A DNA stretch of 50,633 nucleotides from Chlorogloea purpurea SAG 13.99. Lineage in GTDB: Bacteria > Cyanobacteriota > Cyanobacteriia > Cyanobacteriales > Microcystaceae. Position 1 is the first letter of the stretch; each line of letters starts with the position of its first letter. The translations under genes were made by a program, and so were the position numbers. Shown in pieces: positions 23,528-32,887 of the stretch. The DNA lies in the NCBI GenBank assembly GCA_016903695.1, contig JADQBB010000032.1:1-50633 (forward strand), read 5' to 3'. The notes under the pieces were generated by a model. It ran no database searches. It worked only from the letters and a program-made list of their open reading frames with translations, and was not told where the DNA came from.

Positions 23528-25783
23528 CTAAGCCCCCTGCATTTCGCTAACGCGTTTTATATTCAGTACGTCGCTCATGATCTTGATCTTTTGAACACAA
23601 CGTTCGTACTGGTCATGATCGCGAATATCGATACTCAAGGATATTAACGCCGGTTTGCCGAATCCGGTTTTCACCCCGGCGCTGGTAACGTTGATGTTTA
23701 AATCGCTCAGACGGGAGAGAATATCTTTCATGACTCCCACTCGATCGATCACTTCCACTTGAATATCGATCGAATAGGTTTCGTAACGGCCCTTTTCGTC
23801 TACCGGATTCCAACTGACGGGGATCAAACGTTCACCTGGTACATTTTCCACATTAGGACAGCCTTGACGGTGTATGGATATACCTTCAGCGCCGCGGCTG
23901 ACGACACCGATGATCGATTCTCCCGGTAGGGCGCTACAACATCGGGCGACTTTATACAGCAACCCTTCCACTCCGGCTATAGGAAAACTCTGTCCTGTAC
24001 TTGGTGAGGGTTTAACCGTATTGTGGGAGGGTAGGAGAATCGCCGGGTTAGATTGCACTTGTTGAATTTTAACGGTTTCTCGCAGTCGGTTAACTACTTG
24101 ATTGAGGGTTAATTCCCCGTAACCTAACGCAGCTAGAAGGTCTTCCACTCCCTGATAATTGCATTGTTTGGCGACCGTCTGCATCCTCTCCGATTTCAGC
24201 AGCGCGTCAAGACCGGTTTTACCCAATTCTTTTTCTAATAAGTCCCTACCGCGGAGAAGATTCTCGTCTCGCTTCGATTTTTTGTACCATTGGCGGATAC
24301 GATTGCGGGCGCTGGGGGTAACGACGAAGTTCAACCAGTCTAAACTGGGGTGACTGTTTTTACTGGTGACGATTTCTACTATATCCCCATTCTGTAGGGG
24401 TGTATCCAAAACTGACCAACGCCCGTTAATCCGCACCCCTTTCATCTGGTTGCCCACTTCTGTATGGATATGGTAGGCGAAGTCTACGGGGGTGGCGCCG
24501 CGGGTTAAGGCGATTACTTCCCCCTGGGGGGTGAATACATATACATCATCTTCAAAGAGATTGTCTCGTAGGTTTTCGATGTATTCTTGTGCGTCTTTCA
24601 GGTCATTTTGCCAATCTAATAGTTGTCTCAGCCAAGTGAATTTCTCGTCTTTGGAGACGAAGGGGTTACTACCGCCCGTTTCTTTATATTTCCAGTGGGC
24701 GGCGATACCGTATTCGGCGATATGGTGCATTTCTTCCGTACGTATCTGGACTTCTAGGGGCCTACCGTTAAGACCGACGACGCTGGTGTGCAGGGATTGG
24801 TAACGGTTGGGTTTGGGCAGGCCGATATAGTCTTTGAATCTTCCGGGGATGGGTTTAAAGGCATCGTGTACGATCGCCAGAGACCGGTAACATTCTTCTT
24901 TGGTCTCCACGATAACTCTCACCGCGGCTATGTCGTAGATTTCATCGAATTTTTTCTGCTGTTTCTGCATTTTGTGATAGATGCCGTACAGATGTTTGGG
25001 CCTACCTTGGATTTCCATCACCTTAACGCCTATGGCCGCCAAACGTTCTTTTAATGTCGCGCTCACTTGTTCGAGGCGGGCTTCCCTATCTATCCGTTTT
25101 TCCGCCACCAGTAACTGGACGCTATTATAGGACTCGGCTTCTAGATATTTAAAGCAGAGGTCTTCTAATTCCCATTTGAAGCGCCCTATACCCAAGCGGT
25201 TCGCTAAAGGTGCGAATATTTCTCTGGTTTCCAAGGCGATTCTCTGCTGCTGTTCCGGGCCCAGATGCTCTAATGTTCTCATATTGTGGAGTCGATCTGC
25301 TAGTTTCACCACTATCACCCGGATGTCTTTGGCCATCGCTAGGAACATCCGCCGGAAATTCTCCGCTTGGCGTTCTTTCTTGCTGGAAAAGTTAAATTTC
25401 GAGAGTTTGGTGACTCCCTCTACCAGTCTTCTCACGCCCACGCCGAAAAGGGTTTCTAGTTGTTCGGCGGTGGTATCCGTGTCCTCTACTATATCGTGTA
25501 AAAAACCGGCGGCGATCATTTCTCTATCCCCTCCTAAATCCCTTAATAGCCCCGCCACCGCTATGGGGTGGGCGATATAAGGTTCGCCGGATTTACGGTC
25601 CTGTCCCTCGTGTAGTCGGTACGCGAAGTTGAAGGCCTTACAGATCAAATCGGCTTCTTCGTTTTCCGGTTGGGATTCGTGGGTGACTATACATTGACTC
25701 AGCCAGTCGGGGATGTTTACGCTAAACTCTTTTGGGGCGACTACTAGATCTTCTGGGGTGGTAGCTACGACGGTAGTATTCAT
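23528..25783 (-). CDS. spoT: Bifunctional (p)ppGpp synthetase/hydrolase (RSH)
   Basis: A 751-residue Rel/SpoT homologue. In order it has an HD hydrolase domain (about 45-200) with H72, H96-D97 and E100-D101 intact, a synthetase domain (about 240-360) with GRFKDYIGLPKPNRYQSLHT, a TGS domain (about 405-465), a helical and zinc-finger-like region, and a C-terminal ACT domain (about 675-750). Both active sites look complete, so it should make and destroy the alarmone and act as the cell's single long RSH. The Cys pair CCSALPG near 630 fits the conserved region. The start is ATG 25783. It stands alone on this strand. Confidence 0.96.
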   Translation of the reverse strand: MNTTVVATTPEDLVVAPKEFSVNIPDWLSQCIVTHESQPENEEADLICKAFNFAYRLHEGQDRKSGEPYIAHPIAVAGLLRDLGGDREMIAAGFLHDIVEDTDTTAEQLETLFGVGVRRLVEGVTKLSKFNFSSKKERQAENFRRMFLAMAKDIRVIVVKLADRLHNMRTLEHLGPEQQQRIALETREIFAPLANRLGIGRFKWELEDLCFKYLEAESYNSVQLLVAEKRIDREARLEQVSATLKERLAAIGVKVMEIQGRPKHLYGIYHKMQKQQKKFDEIYDIAAVRVIVETKEECYRSLAIVHDAFKPIPGRFKDYIGLPKPNRYQSLHTSVVGLNGRPLEVQIRTEEMHHIAEYGIAAHWKYKETGGSNPFVSKDEKFTWLRQLLDWQNDLKDAQEYIENLRDNLFEDDVYVFTPQGEVIALTRGATPVDFAYHIHTEVGNQMKGVRINGRWSVLDTPLQNGDIVEIVTSKNSHPSLDWLNFVVTPSARNRIRQWYKKSKRDENLLRGRDLLEKELGKTGLDALLKSERMQTVAKQCNYQGVEDLLAALGYGELTLNQVVNRLRETVKIQQVQSNPAILLPSHNTVKPSPSTGQSFPIAGVEGLLYKVARCCSALPGESIIGVVSRGAEGISIHRQGCPNVENVPGERLIPVSWNPVDEKGRYETYSIDIQVEVIDRVGVMKDILSRLSDLNINVTSAGVKTGFGKPALISLSIDIRDHDQYERCVQKIKIMSDVLNIKRVSEMQGA

Positions 25784-25982
25784 AAGAGACTTTGGTTTCG
25801 GGAATGGAGAGTGGCAGATTTAGCACGATCGAGTATCAATTGCCTATCATCAGAACATTGAAACTCTTCGCTGGGTTTAAAGGACAGATTTTTTTAATCT
25901 TTCGGCCGCACAGGACTACTGTTGTCTTGATGCTTACTTCAGGTTAATGTTTATTAACAAATTGTAGCGCAGTTTGTAAGGA

Positions 25983-26351
25983 ATGTTACCGACATCTTAT
26001 CATCAAGTCTATCAAGATTTCTATCTATCTTTATCCAGATTTTCTGCTGCTCTGTCTGCTGCAGATTTTGCCCTTGAAAAAGCTGATTTCGAGGAAATAC
26101 GCTCGATATTCCAATCCGGGATCTTACCTTTGACAGGAGAGGATTTATCTACCGTGGAAGCCAATCGCTGGCGGCCTGTACAAACGGAACTATATCGGGC
26201 TTGGAGATTATTGGAAACGGATTGGTTATTTTTAACGGCGGCCAAGGGGGGCGCGATGAAGCAGCAAAGACGGTCGGGGGTGAAAGAAAGACTGGAACAG
26301 TTGAGTCGGTACTGTGAATTTTTACTACAATCAGAGAATGATCATGAATGA
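25983..26351 (+). CDS. patD: PatD-family protein
   Basis: A 122-residue helical soluble protein. The opening LPTSYHQVYQDFYLSLSRF and the later LYRAWRLLETDWLFLTAA, plus the ending LSRYCEFLL, match what I remember of the family called heterocyst frequency control protein PatD. In Anabaena PatD binds FtsZ and affects heterocyst number; homologues also occur in non-heterocystous species, where the likely role is in cell division. The match is by memory and not by search. Three bases separate it from the double ABC ATPase gene, so the two are co-transcribed. The start is ATG 25983, after AAGGA. Confidence 0.65.
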   Translation: MLPTSYHQVYQDFYLSLSRFSAALSAADFALEKADFEEIRSIFQSGILPLTGEDLSTVEANRWRPVQTELYRAWRLLETDWLFLTAAKGGAMKQQRRSGVKERLEQLSRYCEFLLQSENDHE

Positions 26352-26354
26352 GCT

Positions 26355-27974
26355 ATGTTAAAAATCGCTGATTTAAGCATAATCTATCCCGCCCAGTCGG
26401 GGGAACAACCGGCGGTAGATGGGGTGAGTTTCGGCCTCGACGGGGGCGAAAAGTTGGGATTGGTGGGCGAGTCGGGTTGTGGTAAATCCACCATCGGTAA
26501 GGCGATTTTAGGTTTGTTGTCCCCTTCAACGAAGATAAAGGGTAATATACTCTACGAGGGACGCTCTACTCTAGATTTCACTCCCTTCCAATGGCGGAAA
26601 TTCCGGGGTGAGGCGGTAGGGTTGGTATTTCAAGACCCGATGACGCGACTCAATCCCCTGATGACTATCGGTGATCATTGTTTGGAAACTCTTTTAGCCC
26701 ATCAACCCCATCTGTCACGGCGACAGGCGCAGGAAACCGCAGGCGAGGTTTTAGAAAAAGTGAGGATACCCCCTAATCGCTGGGGACAATACGCCCACGA
26801 GTTCAGCGGCGGGATGCGGCAAAGGGTGGCGATGGCGTTGGCTTTATTACTGAAACCTCGCTTGATCATAGCTGATGAACCGACTACCAGTCTCGATGTG
26901 ACGGTGGCCCAAGAAATATTGCGGGAGTTGACGCGTCTATGCAATTACGAAGGAATGGGGCTATTATTAATATCTCACGATCTAGCCCTGATCGGTGAGT
27001 ATTGCGATCGAGTGGCGGTGATGTACCGGGGTAAGATCGTCGAATCGGGTAAGGCGGGGGACATTTTCTCCCGTCCGAGTCACGAGTACACCCGTTCGTT
27101 GTTGGCTTCTGCCTTTCATGTTCAAGTAAGGCCTGAAAAATTACAACTATCCCCCCGAGCCTCAACGGTTTTAACCGTCAAGGGGTTGAAACAGTATTAC
27201 ACCCTGGAGGGAAATTTTCTGGAACAATTTCTCCGTCAGCCCAAAAAGGTAATTAAGGCGGTGGATGATGTGAGTTTTCACCTTTATGAGGGGGAGATAT
27301 TCGGACTCGTGGGCGAGTCGGGTTGTGGGAAAAGCACTTTATCCCGCACTATCCTCGGTTTAATACCTCCTACCGAGGGGGAAGTGGAATTTTCAGGGAG
27401 TAAGTTGACGGGCTTAACCCCGCGTCAGATGCGATCGCAACGCAAATTAATACAGATGATCTTTCAAGATCCGTCTGCTTCTCTCAATCCTTTGATGACG
27501 GTAGGTGATTCTATCGCTGACGCACTGTTAATTCACGGCTTGGCAACTCCAGGAGAAGCCCATCAAAAAGTGAAGGAGATGTTAGAAAGGGTGGGATTAT
27601 GGCCGGTAGAGGAGTTTTATGGTCGCTACCCGAAACAGTTATCGGGAGGGCAACAACAAAGGGTGGGCATCGCTAGGGCTTTGATCACCAGGCCACGATT
27701 GGTTATCTGTGACGAACCGGTGAGTATGTTAGATGCTAGTATTCAAAGTCAGGTTTTAGATTTGATGCTACAGTTGAAGGCGGATTTTAATCTCACTTAT
27801 TTATTCATCACTCACGATTTGTGGCTGGCTCGCTATTTGTGCGATCGGGTGGCAGTCATGAGCGGTGGTAAAATCGTCGAGATGGGAAATACCACCGCTA
27901 TTTTCGATTCTCCGCAACATCCCTACACTCAGAAACTCTTACAGGCCGCCCCGATGTTACGGAAAAAATCTTAA
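26355..27974 (+). CDS. Double ABC ATPase, dipeptide/oligopeptide type
   Basis: A 539-residue fusion of two ABC ATPase domains, equivalent to DppD plus DppF (GsiA/YejF layout). The first has Walker A GESGCGKST (about 39-47), signature FSGGMRQRVAMA and Walker B LIIADEPTTSLD. The second has Walker A GESGCGKST (about 321), signature LSGGQQQRVGIA and Walker B LVICDEPVSMLD. An oligopeptide-transporter C-terminal motif (HPYTQKLLQA) closes the protein. It would drive uptake of peptides or nickel-type ligands, but the permeases and binding protein are not nearby. It is co-transcribed with patD. Confidence 0.93.
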   Translation: MLKIADLSIIYPAQSGEQPAVDGVSFGLDGGEKLGLVGESGCGKSTIGKAILGLLSPSTKIKGNILYEGRSTLDFTPFQWRKFRGEAVGLVFQDPMTRLNPLMTIGDHCLETLLAHQPHLSRRQAQETAGEVLEKVRIPPNRWGQYAHEFSGGMRQRVAMALALLLKPRLIIADEPTTSLDVTVAQEILRELTRLCNYEGMGLLLISHDLALIGEYCDRVAVMYRGKIVESGKAGDIFSRPSHEYTRSLLASAFHVQVRPEKLQLSPRASTVLTVKGLKQYYTLEGNFLEQFLRQPKKVIKAVDDVSFHLYEGEIFGLVGESGCGKSTLSRTILGLIPPTEGEVEFSGSKLTGLTPRQMRSQRKLIQMIFQDPSASLNPLMTVGDSIADALLIHGLATPGEAHQKVKEMLERVGLWPVEEFYGRYPKQLSGGQQQRVGIARALITRPRLVICDEPVSMLDASIQSQVLDLMLQLKADFNLTYLFITHDLWLARYLCDRVAVMSGGKIVEMGNTTAIFDSPQHPYTQKLLQAAPMLRKKS

Positions 27975-28060
27975 GACAAAAAACAGATTGAATGACAACG
28001 AACCGCGCTAAAGGTAATAAAAAGTAATATGCTAGTAGGCATTATTTGCGCCCAGGAGTG

Positions 28061-28909
28061 ATGGTAGTGGTAAGTCCGATCATAGGGAATATTCGCGGGG
28101 GATTAAAAATAAATCCGATCTGGTGGACGAAGTTCGACCTGTTACGGACGTTGGTGAGGAGAGATCTCGATGCCCGTTATAAAGGTTCGGTGTTGGGGAA
28201 TCTCTGGCCCCTGTTGAATCAATTATCCCAGTTGTTGATTTATATTTATGTTTTCTCGATCGTCCTCAAGGTCAAACTCAACGTCCATGGACTGCCCACC
28301 GATAGCACTTTAACTTTCGGGCTGTGGCTATTCGCCGGTTTTTTACCTTGGTTCGCCTTCTCTACCGGTTTGATGCAGTCGGCGGTTTCCGTGATTTCCC
28401 AACCTAATCTGGTGAAAAAAGTGGTCTTCCCTCTAGCTTTGTTACCTTTGGTGACGATTCTATCGAGTTTCATCGAAAGCGCTTTCGGTTTAGCCACCTT
28501 GATCATTTTCGTCGCTTTGATAACCCACAAGTTACAGTTGACGATGGCTTTACTACCCCTGGTATGGATTCCCCAGTTATTATTCACGGCGGGGATAGGC
28601 TATATCGTGGCAGCGTTGAGCGTATTTTTAAGAGATGTACCGCAAACTTTAACGGTGATTTTAAATGTTTGGTTTTATCTAACACCGATTATCTATCCCG
28701 CCTCCTCTATACCGAAAACGTTTCGCTTCTGGATTAATTGGTTCAATCCGATGACGGCCTTTTCTGAAGTTTATCGGGAGTTGGTTATAGTGGGTGAGGT
28801 AGAACACTGGCGGGAATGGTTGGTGGCTTCCTGTATCTCCGTGGTGGTGTTCGCCCTGGGTCTATCGGTATATAGGAAGTTACGGTCGGGCTTCGCTGAT
28901 GTACTGTAA
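28061..28909 (+). CDS. ABC-2 type polysaccharide export permease (Wzm/TagG-like)
   Basis: About 282 residues with six predicted transmembrane helices after a short cytoplasmic N-terminus. LVRRDLDARYKGSVLGNLWPLLNQ is the classic start of the Wzm/KpsM/TagG permeases, and the YLTPIIYPASSIPKTFRFWINWFNPMTAF segment is also diagnostic. Partnered with the ATPase downstream, it exports a lipid-linked polysaccharide across the inner membrane. I chose ATG 28061; its AGGAG lies only two bases away. GTG 28067 has better spacing, and a TTG at 28046 is possible. It opens the surface-glycan cluster. Confidence 0.92.
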   Translation: MVVVSPIIGNIRGGLKINPIWWTKFDLLRTLVRRDLDARYKGSVLGNLWPLLNQLSQLLIYIYVFSIVLKVKLNVHGLPTDSTLTFGLWLFAGFLPWFAFSTGLMQSAVSVISQPNLVKKVVFPLALLPLVTILSSFIESAFGLATLIIFVALITHKLQLTMALLPLVWIPQLLFTAGIGYIVAALSVFLRDVPQTLTVILNVWFYLTPIIYPASSIPKTFRFWINWFNPMTAFSEVYRELVIVGEVEHWREWLVASCISVVVFALGLSVYRKLRSGFADVL

Positions 28910-29000
28910 CTTGACTTTAATACTCATTATTGGTAAGTTTACAGGGTAAGTTGAAAGTAACCATCCCTAAAGTAATTTGGCTCACAGTACCAACAACAGC

Positions 29001-30368
29001 ATGACTCAAGAGGTTGTAATTGATTTAAAAAATGTCTCTAAGTGTTTTAAACAGTACAATCATCCTGTTGATAGATTAAAGGAAATTGTCTGGCCAGCCA
29101 ATACTAAAGCTACAGAGTTCTGGGCTTTAAAAGGAATTAATTTAAAACTCTATCAAGGCGAAACTTTGGGGATTGTGGGACGTAATGGTTCAGGAAAAAG
29201 CACTCTTTTACAAGTAATTGTCGGGACGTTAACCCCAACCACGGGAGAAGTTAATGTTAATGGGAGAATTTCCGCTTTGTTGGAATTGGGCAGCGGTTTT
29301 AATCCCGAGTTCACAGGCCGGCAAAATGTTTTTTTTAACGGGCGGATCTTGGGTTTGCAAAAAGAGGAAATAGAAGAGAAATTCGATGCGATCGTAAGTT
29401 TCGCCGATATTGGCTCTTTTATAGATCAACCCGTGAAAACCTATTCCAGCGGGATGTTCGTCCGTTTAGCTTTCGCCGTGGCGATCAATGCCGACCCGGA
29501 TATTCTCGTGGTGGATGAGGCTTTATCCGTGGGCGATGAAGCTTTTCAACGCAAGTGCTATTCAAAACTCAAATCTTTTCAAGACGCGGGTAAAACAATT
29601 TTATTCGTCTCCCATTCAGCTACTTCGGTGGTGGAAATGTGTAATTGGGCTATTCTGGTGGATAGCGGCGAAATTTTATTAGCCGGGGCCCCGAAACTGG
29701 TGGTGGCTAAATATCACAAATTACTGTATTCCCCTGCGGACAAGGTAGTCCAATTAAGGGAAGAAATCCGTAATTTCAATGGGCCGATCACCTCTATAGC
29801 CACCGCCGCCGCCACGGAAACAGGACTCAAACTTCCAGAATTGGGTCAGAAAAGAAATGACCCTTTTTATGACCCCAATTTAATTCCTAAAAGTACGATT
29901 CAATATATCCCCCGCGGTGCGGAGATAGTCAATCCATCCATCACCACTTTGGAAGGTAAAAGGGTCAATCATTTGATACGGGGGCAGGAGTATATTTATA
30001 GTTATAGAATCGATTTTACCGAATCCGCCCACGGGGTCAGGTGTGGGATGTTGATCAAAACCATTAGCGGTTTTGAATTGGGGGGGGCTGCTTCCCATAC
30101 GATTTTTCAACCCATCGATTATATTCCCGCCGGCACTTCCTTGAATGTGGAGTTCAAATTTTTATGCTCTTTATTGCCTGGGGCTTATTTTTTAAATAAC
30201 GGGGTATTGGGTTTAGTCAATAATGAAGAGGTATATTTACATCGGTGTATTGATGCGATGATGTTCAGGGTACAGCCAGAAGATGATTTGCTGGGAACTT
30301 GTATCGTGGATTTTCAAGTCGAATCTAATACGTCCGTGGTTCAAAGTAGTCCCAGGGTAACAGCCTAA
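29001..30368 (+). CDS. ABC ATPase of polysaccharide export with Wzt C-terminal domain
   Basis: A 455-residue ATPase. The N-terminal nucleotide-binding domain has Walker A GRNGSGKST (about 60-68), signature YSSGMFVRLAFA and Walker B DILVVDEALS. The C-terminal 180 residues (about 275-455) match the Wzt cargo-recognition domain, a beta-sandwich that binds the modified non-reducing end of an O-antigen before export. This shows that the exported chain is terminated by a cap. I chose ATG 29001; a TTG at 28977 would add eight codons. It pairs with the permease upstream; the gap of 91 bases may hold a weak promoter. Confidence 0.93.
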   Translation: MTQEVVIDLKNVSKCFKQYNHPVDRLKEIVWPANTKATEFWALKGINLKLYQGETLGIVGRNGSGKSTLLQVIVGTLTPTTGEVNVNGRISALLELGSGFNPEFTGRQNVFFNGRILGLQKEEIEEKFDAIVSFADIGSFIDQPVKTYSSGMFVRLAFAVAINADPDILVVDEALSVGDEAFQRKCYSKLKSFQDAGKTILFVSHSATSVVEMCNWAILVDSGEILLAGAPKLVVAKYHKLLYSPADKVVQLREEIRNFNGPITSIATAAATETGLKLPELGQKRNDPFYDPNLIPKSTIQYIPRGAEIVNPSITTLEGKRVNHLIRGQEYIYSYRIDFTESAHGVRCGMLIKTISGFELGGAASHTIFQPIDYIPAGTSLNVEFKFLCSLLPGAYFLNNGVLGLVNNEEVYLHRCIDAMMFRVQPEDDLLGTCIVDFQVESNTSVVQSSPRVTA

Positions 30369-30397
30369 TTACAATATTCCGACCTCGTGAAGGTTAT

Positions 30398-31732
30398 ATG
30401 ATGTTGAATGTATCCACACAATTTCCCACTCTGATTATTACCGGAATGCACCGGTCTGGTACTTCTTTGACCGCTTCTCTACTACAAAGCGCAGGTGTTA
30501 ATATCGGTGAGGAACTGATGTCAGCGGATCAAGGTAATCTCAAGGGTTATTTTGAAAATATGGATTTTGTCGGGTTTCATGAGAAAATACTGATCGAGCA
30601 GGGTATTGCTAAAGAGGGCTGGACTCTAGATAAGAAAGTATCGGTTCCCGAACATTTTATCCCACAGGCTAAAGATTTGATCGAGAACAATCAATCTCGA
30701 CCCGCTTGGGGCTGGAAAGACCCGCGTACCACGCTTTTTTTGGATTTTTGGGCCCAATTACTACCGTCTGCTAAATTTATTTTTATTCATCGCTCTCCCT
30801 GGGAGGTGATAGACTCTCTTTACCGTCGCGGCAGTTTGGGTGATGAGATTTTTGTGGATAGTCCAGAATTTGCGATCGAGCTTTGGGCTAGCTATAATCG
30901 CATTATTTTAGATTTCTATCAAAGTCATCAAGATAGATGCTTACTTTTTAATTTAGATACTATCAGTCCCCGACCAGAATTTTTACTTCAGTCTATTAAA
31001 AATAAATTCGGATTAGATTTAACTAAGTTCGATAATCTTTATGATGAATCTTTGATCACCCGCTCTATTAGTTGGCATCGGATCGCTTTAATAAAGCAAC
31101 ATTTCCCCGAAGTTTTTCGCTTGAATGCGGAATTAAACGAAAAATCCGATATTCCCTATCAGATGGTTTTACACGCAAATACTGAACAGAAGCTCGAAGA
31201 TTATCGGATTGGGGATAAGGGTTGGATTTTTCGGGATTGGGTTAACACTAGAGTTTTGGAGAGAGAGATCAGGCAATGCCGACGGGAACTTAGCAACATC
31301 ACCGGTGCGCTGGCTAAATGTCAAAATGGGGCAGTTGAAAATAATTCGGAAGCCCATCAATATTTACATAAATTAAATAACATAAGTTGCTTTATTAAAA
31401 AATCTTACAGTATTTTTTATAAAACTCACTTGGAATTAGTAACACAGAATAATTTGTTAATAGATGAGCGGGGCGAGTTGGAAAAAAGCAATCAAGATTT
31501 ACCTATCAGTGAAACAGAATTGAAAGCTTGCCAACTTCATATAGATTATTTGGAAAAAGAAATAAAGGAAAATCAATCTAAATATAATTTTCCCGACTCC
31601 CTAACTTGTTTACGTCCAGAAGAGCTTCCCGAGTCCCATTACACGAATAGCAATCGTCCAGAGGAAGTGGGAAGATTAACAACGCTCTCGAAAGCTTGGT
31701 TTAAAATTAAAAAATTTATGACGATGAAATAA
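30398..31732 (+). CDS. Sulfotransferase family protein with coiled-coil tail
   Basis: A 444-residue protein. Residues 12-260 resemble a PAPS-dependent sulfotransferase: a 5'-phosphosulfate loop GMHRSGTS (16-23), the WGWKDPRTTLFLDFW segment (about 104-118), and IFIHRSPWEVIDSLYRR (about 129-145), which fits the 3'-phosphate-binding Arg and Ser. The rest, about 285-400, is charged, helical and coiled-coil-like. The C-terminus (LSKAWFKIKKFM) resembles the WFK tail of its neighbours. Sulfotransferase activity on the exported glycan is inferred from family and position. It lies 29 bases after the ATPase. A different nucleotide-sugar use is less likely. Confidence 0.85.
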   Translation: MMLNVSTQFPTLIITGMHRSGTSLTASLLQSAGVNIGEELMSADQGNLKGYFENMDFVGFHEKILIEQGIAKEGWTLDKKVSVPEHFIPQAKDLIENNQSRPAWGWKDPRTTLFLDFWAQLLPSAKFIFIHRSPWEVIDSLYRRGSLGDEIFVDSPEFAIELWASYNRIILDFYQSHQDRCLLFNLDTISPRPEFLLQSIKNKFGLDLTKFDNLYDESLITRSISWHRIALIKQHFPEVFRLNAELNEKSDIPYQMVLHANTEQKLEDYRIGDKGWIFRDWVNTRVLEREIRQCRRELSNITGALAKCQNGAVENNSEAHQYLHKLNNISCFIKKSYSIFYKTHLELVTQNNLLIDERGELEKSNQDLPISETELKACQLHIDYLEKEIKENQSKYNFPDSLTCLRPEELPESHYTNSNRPEEVGRLTTLSKAWFKIKKFMTMK

Positions 31733-31789
31733 AAAATTAATTCCAGTAGAAAGGCAAGTTAGAATCAAAAATTTATCATACTTATTTAT

Positions 31790-32878
31790 ATGAATCAGTC
31801 TCCATTGGTTACATTGGCAGTTCCTACCTATCAAGGAGAAAAATTTTTAGAAGAAGCCCTATCTACCGCTATAGCGCAAACTTATAACAATATAGAGATT
31901 ATTATTTCCGATGATGGTTCGCTCGATGATACCCTGAAGATAGCTACAGCTTTTCAAGAAAAATCTGCTCGCGAGTTTAAAATATTCAGTCATGAGCGTT
32001 TAGGACTCGTTCATAATTGGAATTTTTGTGTGTCTATGTCCAGAGGGGAATACATCAAATTTCTCTTTCAGGATGATCTATTATTACCGAACTGTGTGGA
32101 AGCTATGGTAGCCCTAGCCGTACAAGATGAGGGAATAGGCCTGGTTTTTTCCCCTCGTGACTTAATTCTCTCTCTAAGAGACGAAAAAGAGGATGGATGT
32201 ATGACTATCTATGAAAAAGCCGCGAGCCTACACGAAAACTGGTCTAATTTACGATCGATCCAGTCGGGTCTGGATTTGCTTAACGATCCTGATTTTATCT
32301 CCTATCCCCTCAATAAAATTGGTGAACCCAGTACAGTTTTGATTAAAAAAGAAGTTTTTGAGACGCTTGGCCCCTTCGATGACAGTTTCTCCCAGTTGAT
32401 AGATGTGGATATGTGGACTAGAATCATGACTGCGTATAAAGTCGCTTTTATCGATGAAAAACTCTCCTATTTTCGAATTCATCCCGGACAGCAAACTTTA
32501 AAAAATATAGACTCGGGGGAATTGTCCCTTGATTTTGATCGTTTTTTCTCGAAACTGCTCACCCACTCCTGTTATGCTAATATACCGCAAACTATTAAAG
32601 AAGAGGTTTATAGACGCAAAGTGACCTCGGTGGAAGCCCAACGAGACGACACAAGTCATCAATTAAATCGAGCGATCGAACGGATGGATCAATTGGAAAG
32701 GGAAACTGAAAATTTTCAAACAGAATTACAGAAAACCCAACAAGATTATTTAGCTTTAGAGCAGCTTTATTTTCAATGCAAATCGAGAATCGAAGCGATG
32801 GAGACTAGCAAGTTCTGGAAAGCTCGCAAGGCGTGGTTCAAGTTGAAACGTTCTCTAAATCTACCTGTAAACGAATAG
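31790..32878 (+). CDS. Family 2 glycosyltransferase with coiled coil and SKFWK tail
   Basis: A 362-residue GT-A enzyme of family GT2. The nucleotide-sugar site is VTLAVPTYQGEKFLEEAL (8-25) and the acidic sites are ISDDGSLDD (40-48) and FQDDLLLPN (DxD-like, about 94). After the catalytic domain (1-275) comes a coiled coil (about 285-340) and then the tail IEAMETSKFWKARKAWFKLK. This tail is nearly the same as that of the sulfotransferase encoded at 41019-42803. The donor sugar is not known. It is followed after nine bases by the next glycosyltransferase gene, so they are co-transcribed. Confidence 0.9.
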   Translation: MNQSPLVTLAVPTYQGEKFLEEALSTAIAQTYNNIEIIISDDGSLDDTLKIATAFQEKSAREFKIFSHERLGLVHNWNFCVSMSRGEYIKFLFQDDLLLPNCVEAMVALAVQDEGIGLVFSPRDLILSLRDEKEDGCMTIYEKAASLHENWSNLRSIQSGLDLLNDPDFISYPLNKIGEPSTVLIKKEVFETLGPFDDSFSQLIDVDMWTRIMTAYKVAFIDEKLSYFRIHPGQQTLKNIDSGELSLDFDRFFSKLLTHSCYANIPQTIKEEVYRRKVTSVEAQRDDTSHQLNRAIERMDQLERETENFQTELQKTQQDYLALEQLYFQCKSRIEAMETSKFWKARKAWFKLKRSLNLPVNE

Positions 32879-32887
32879 GAGCAGATC

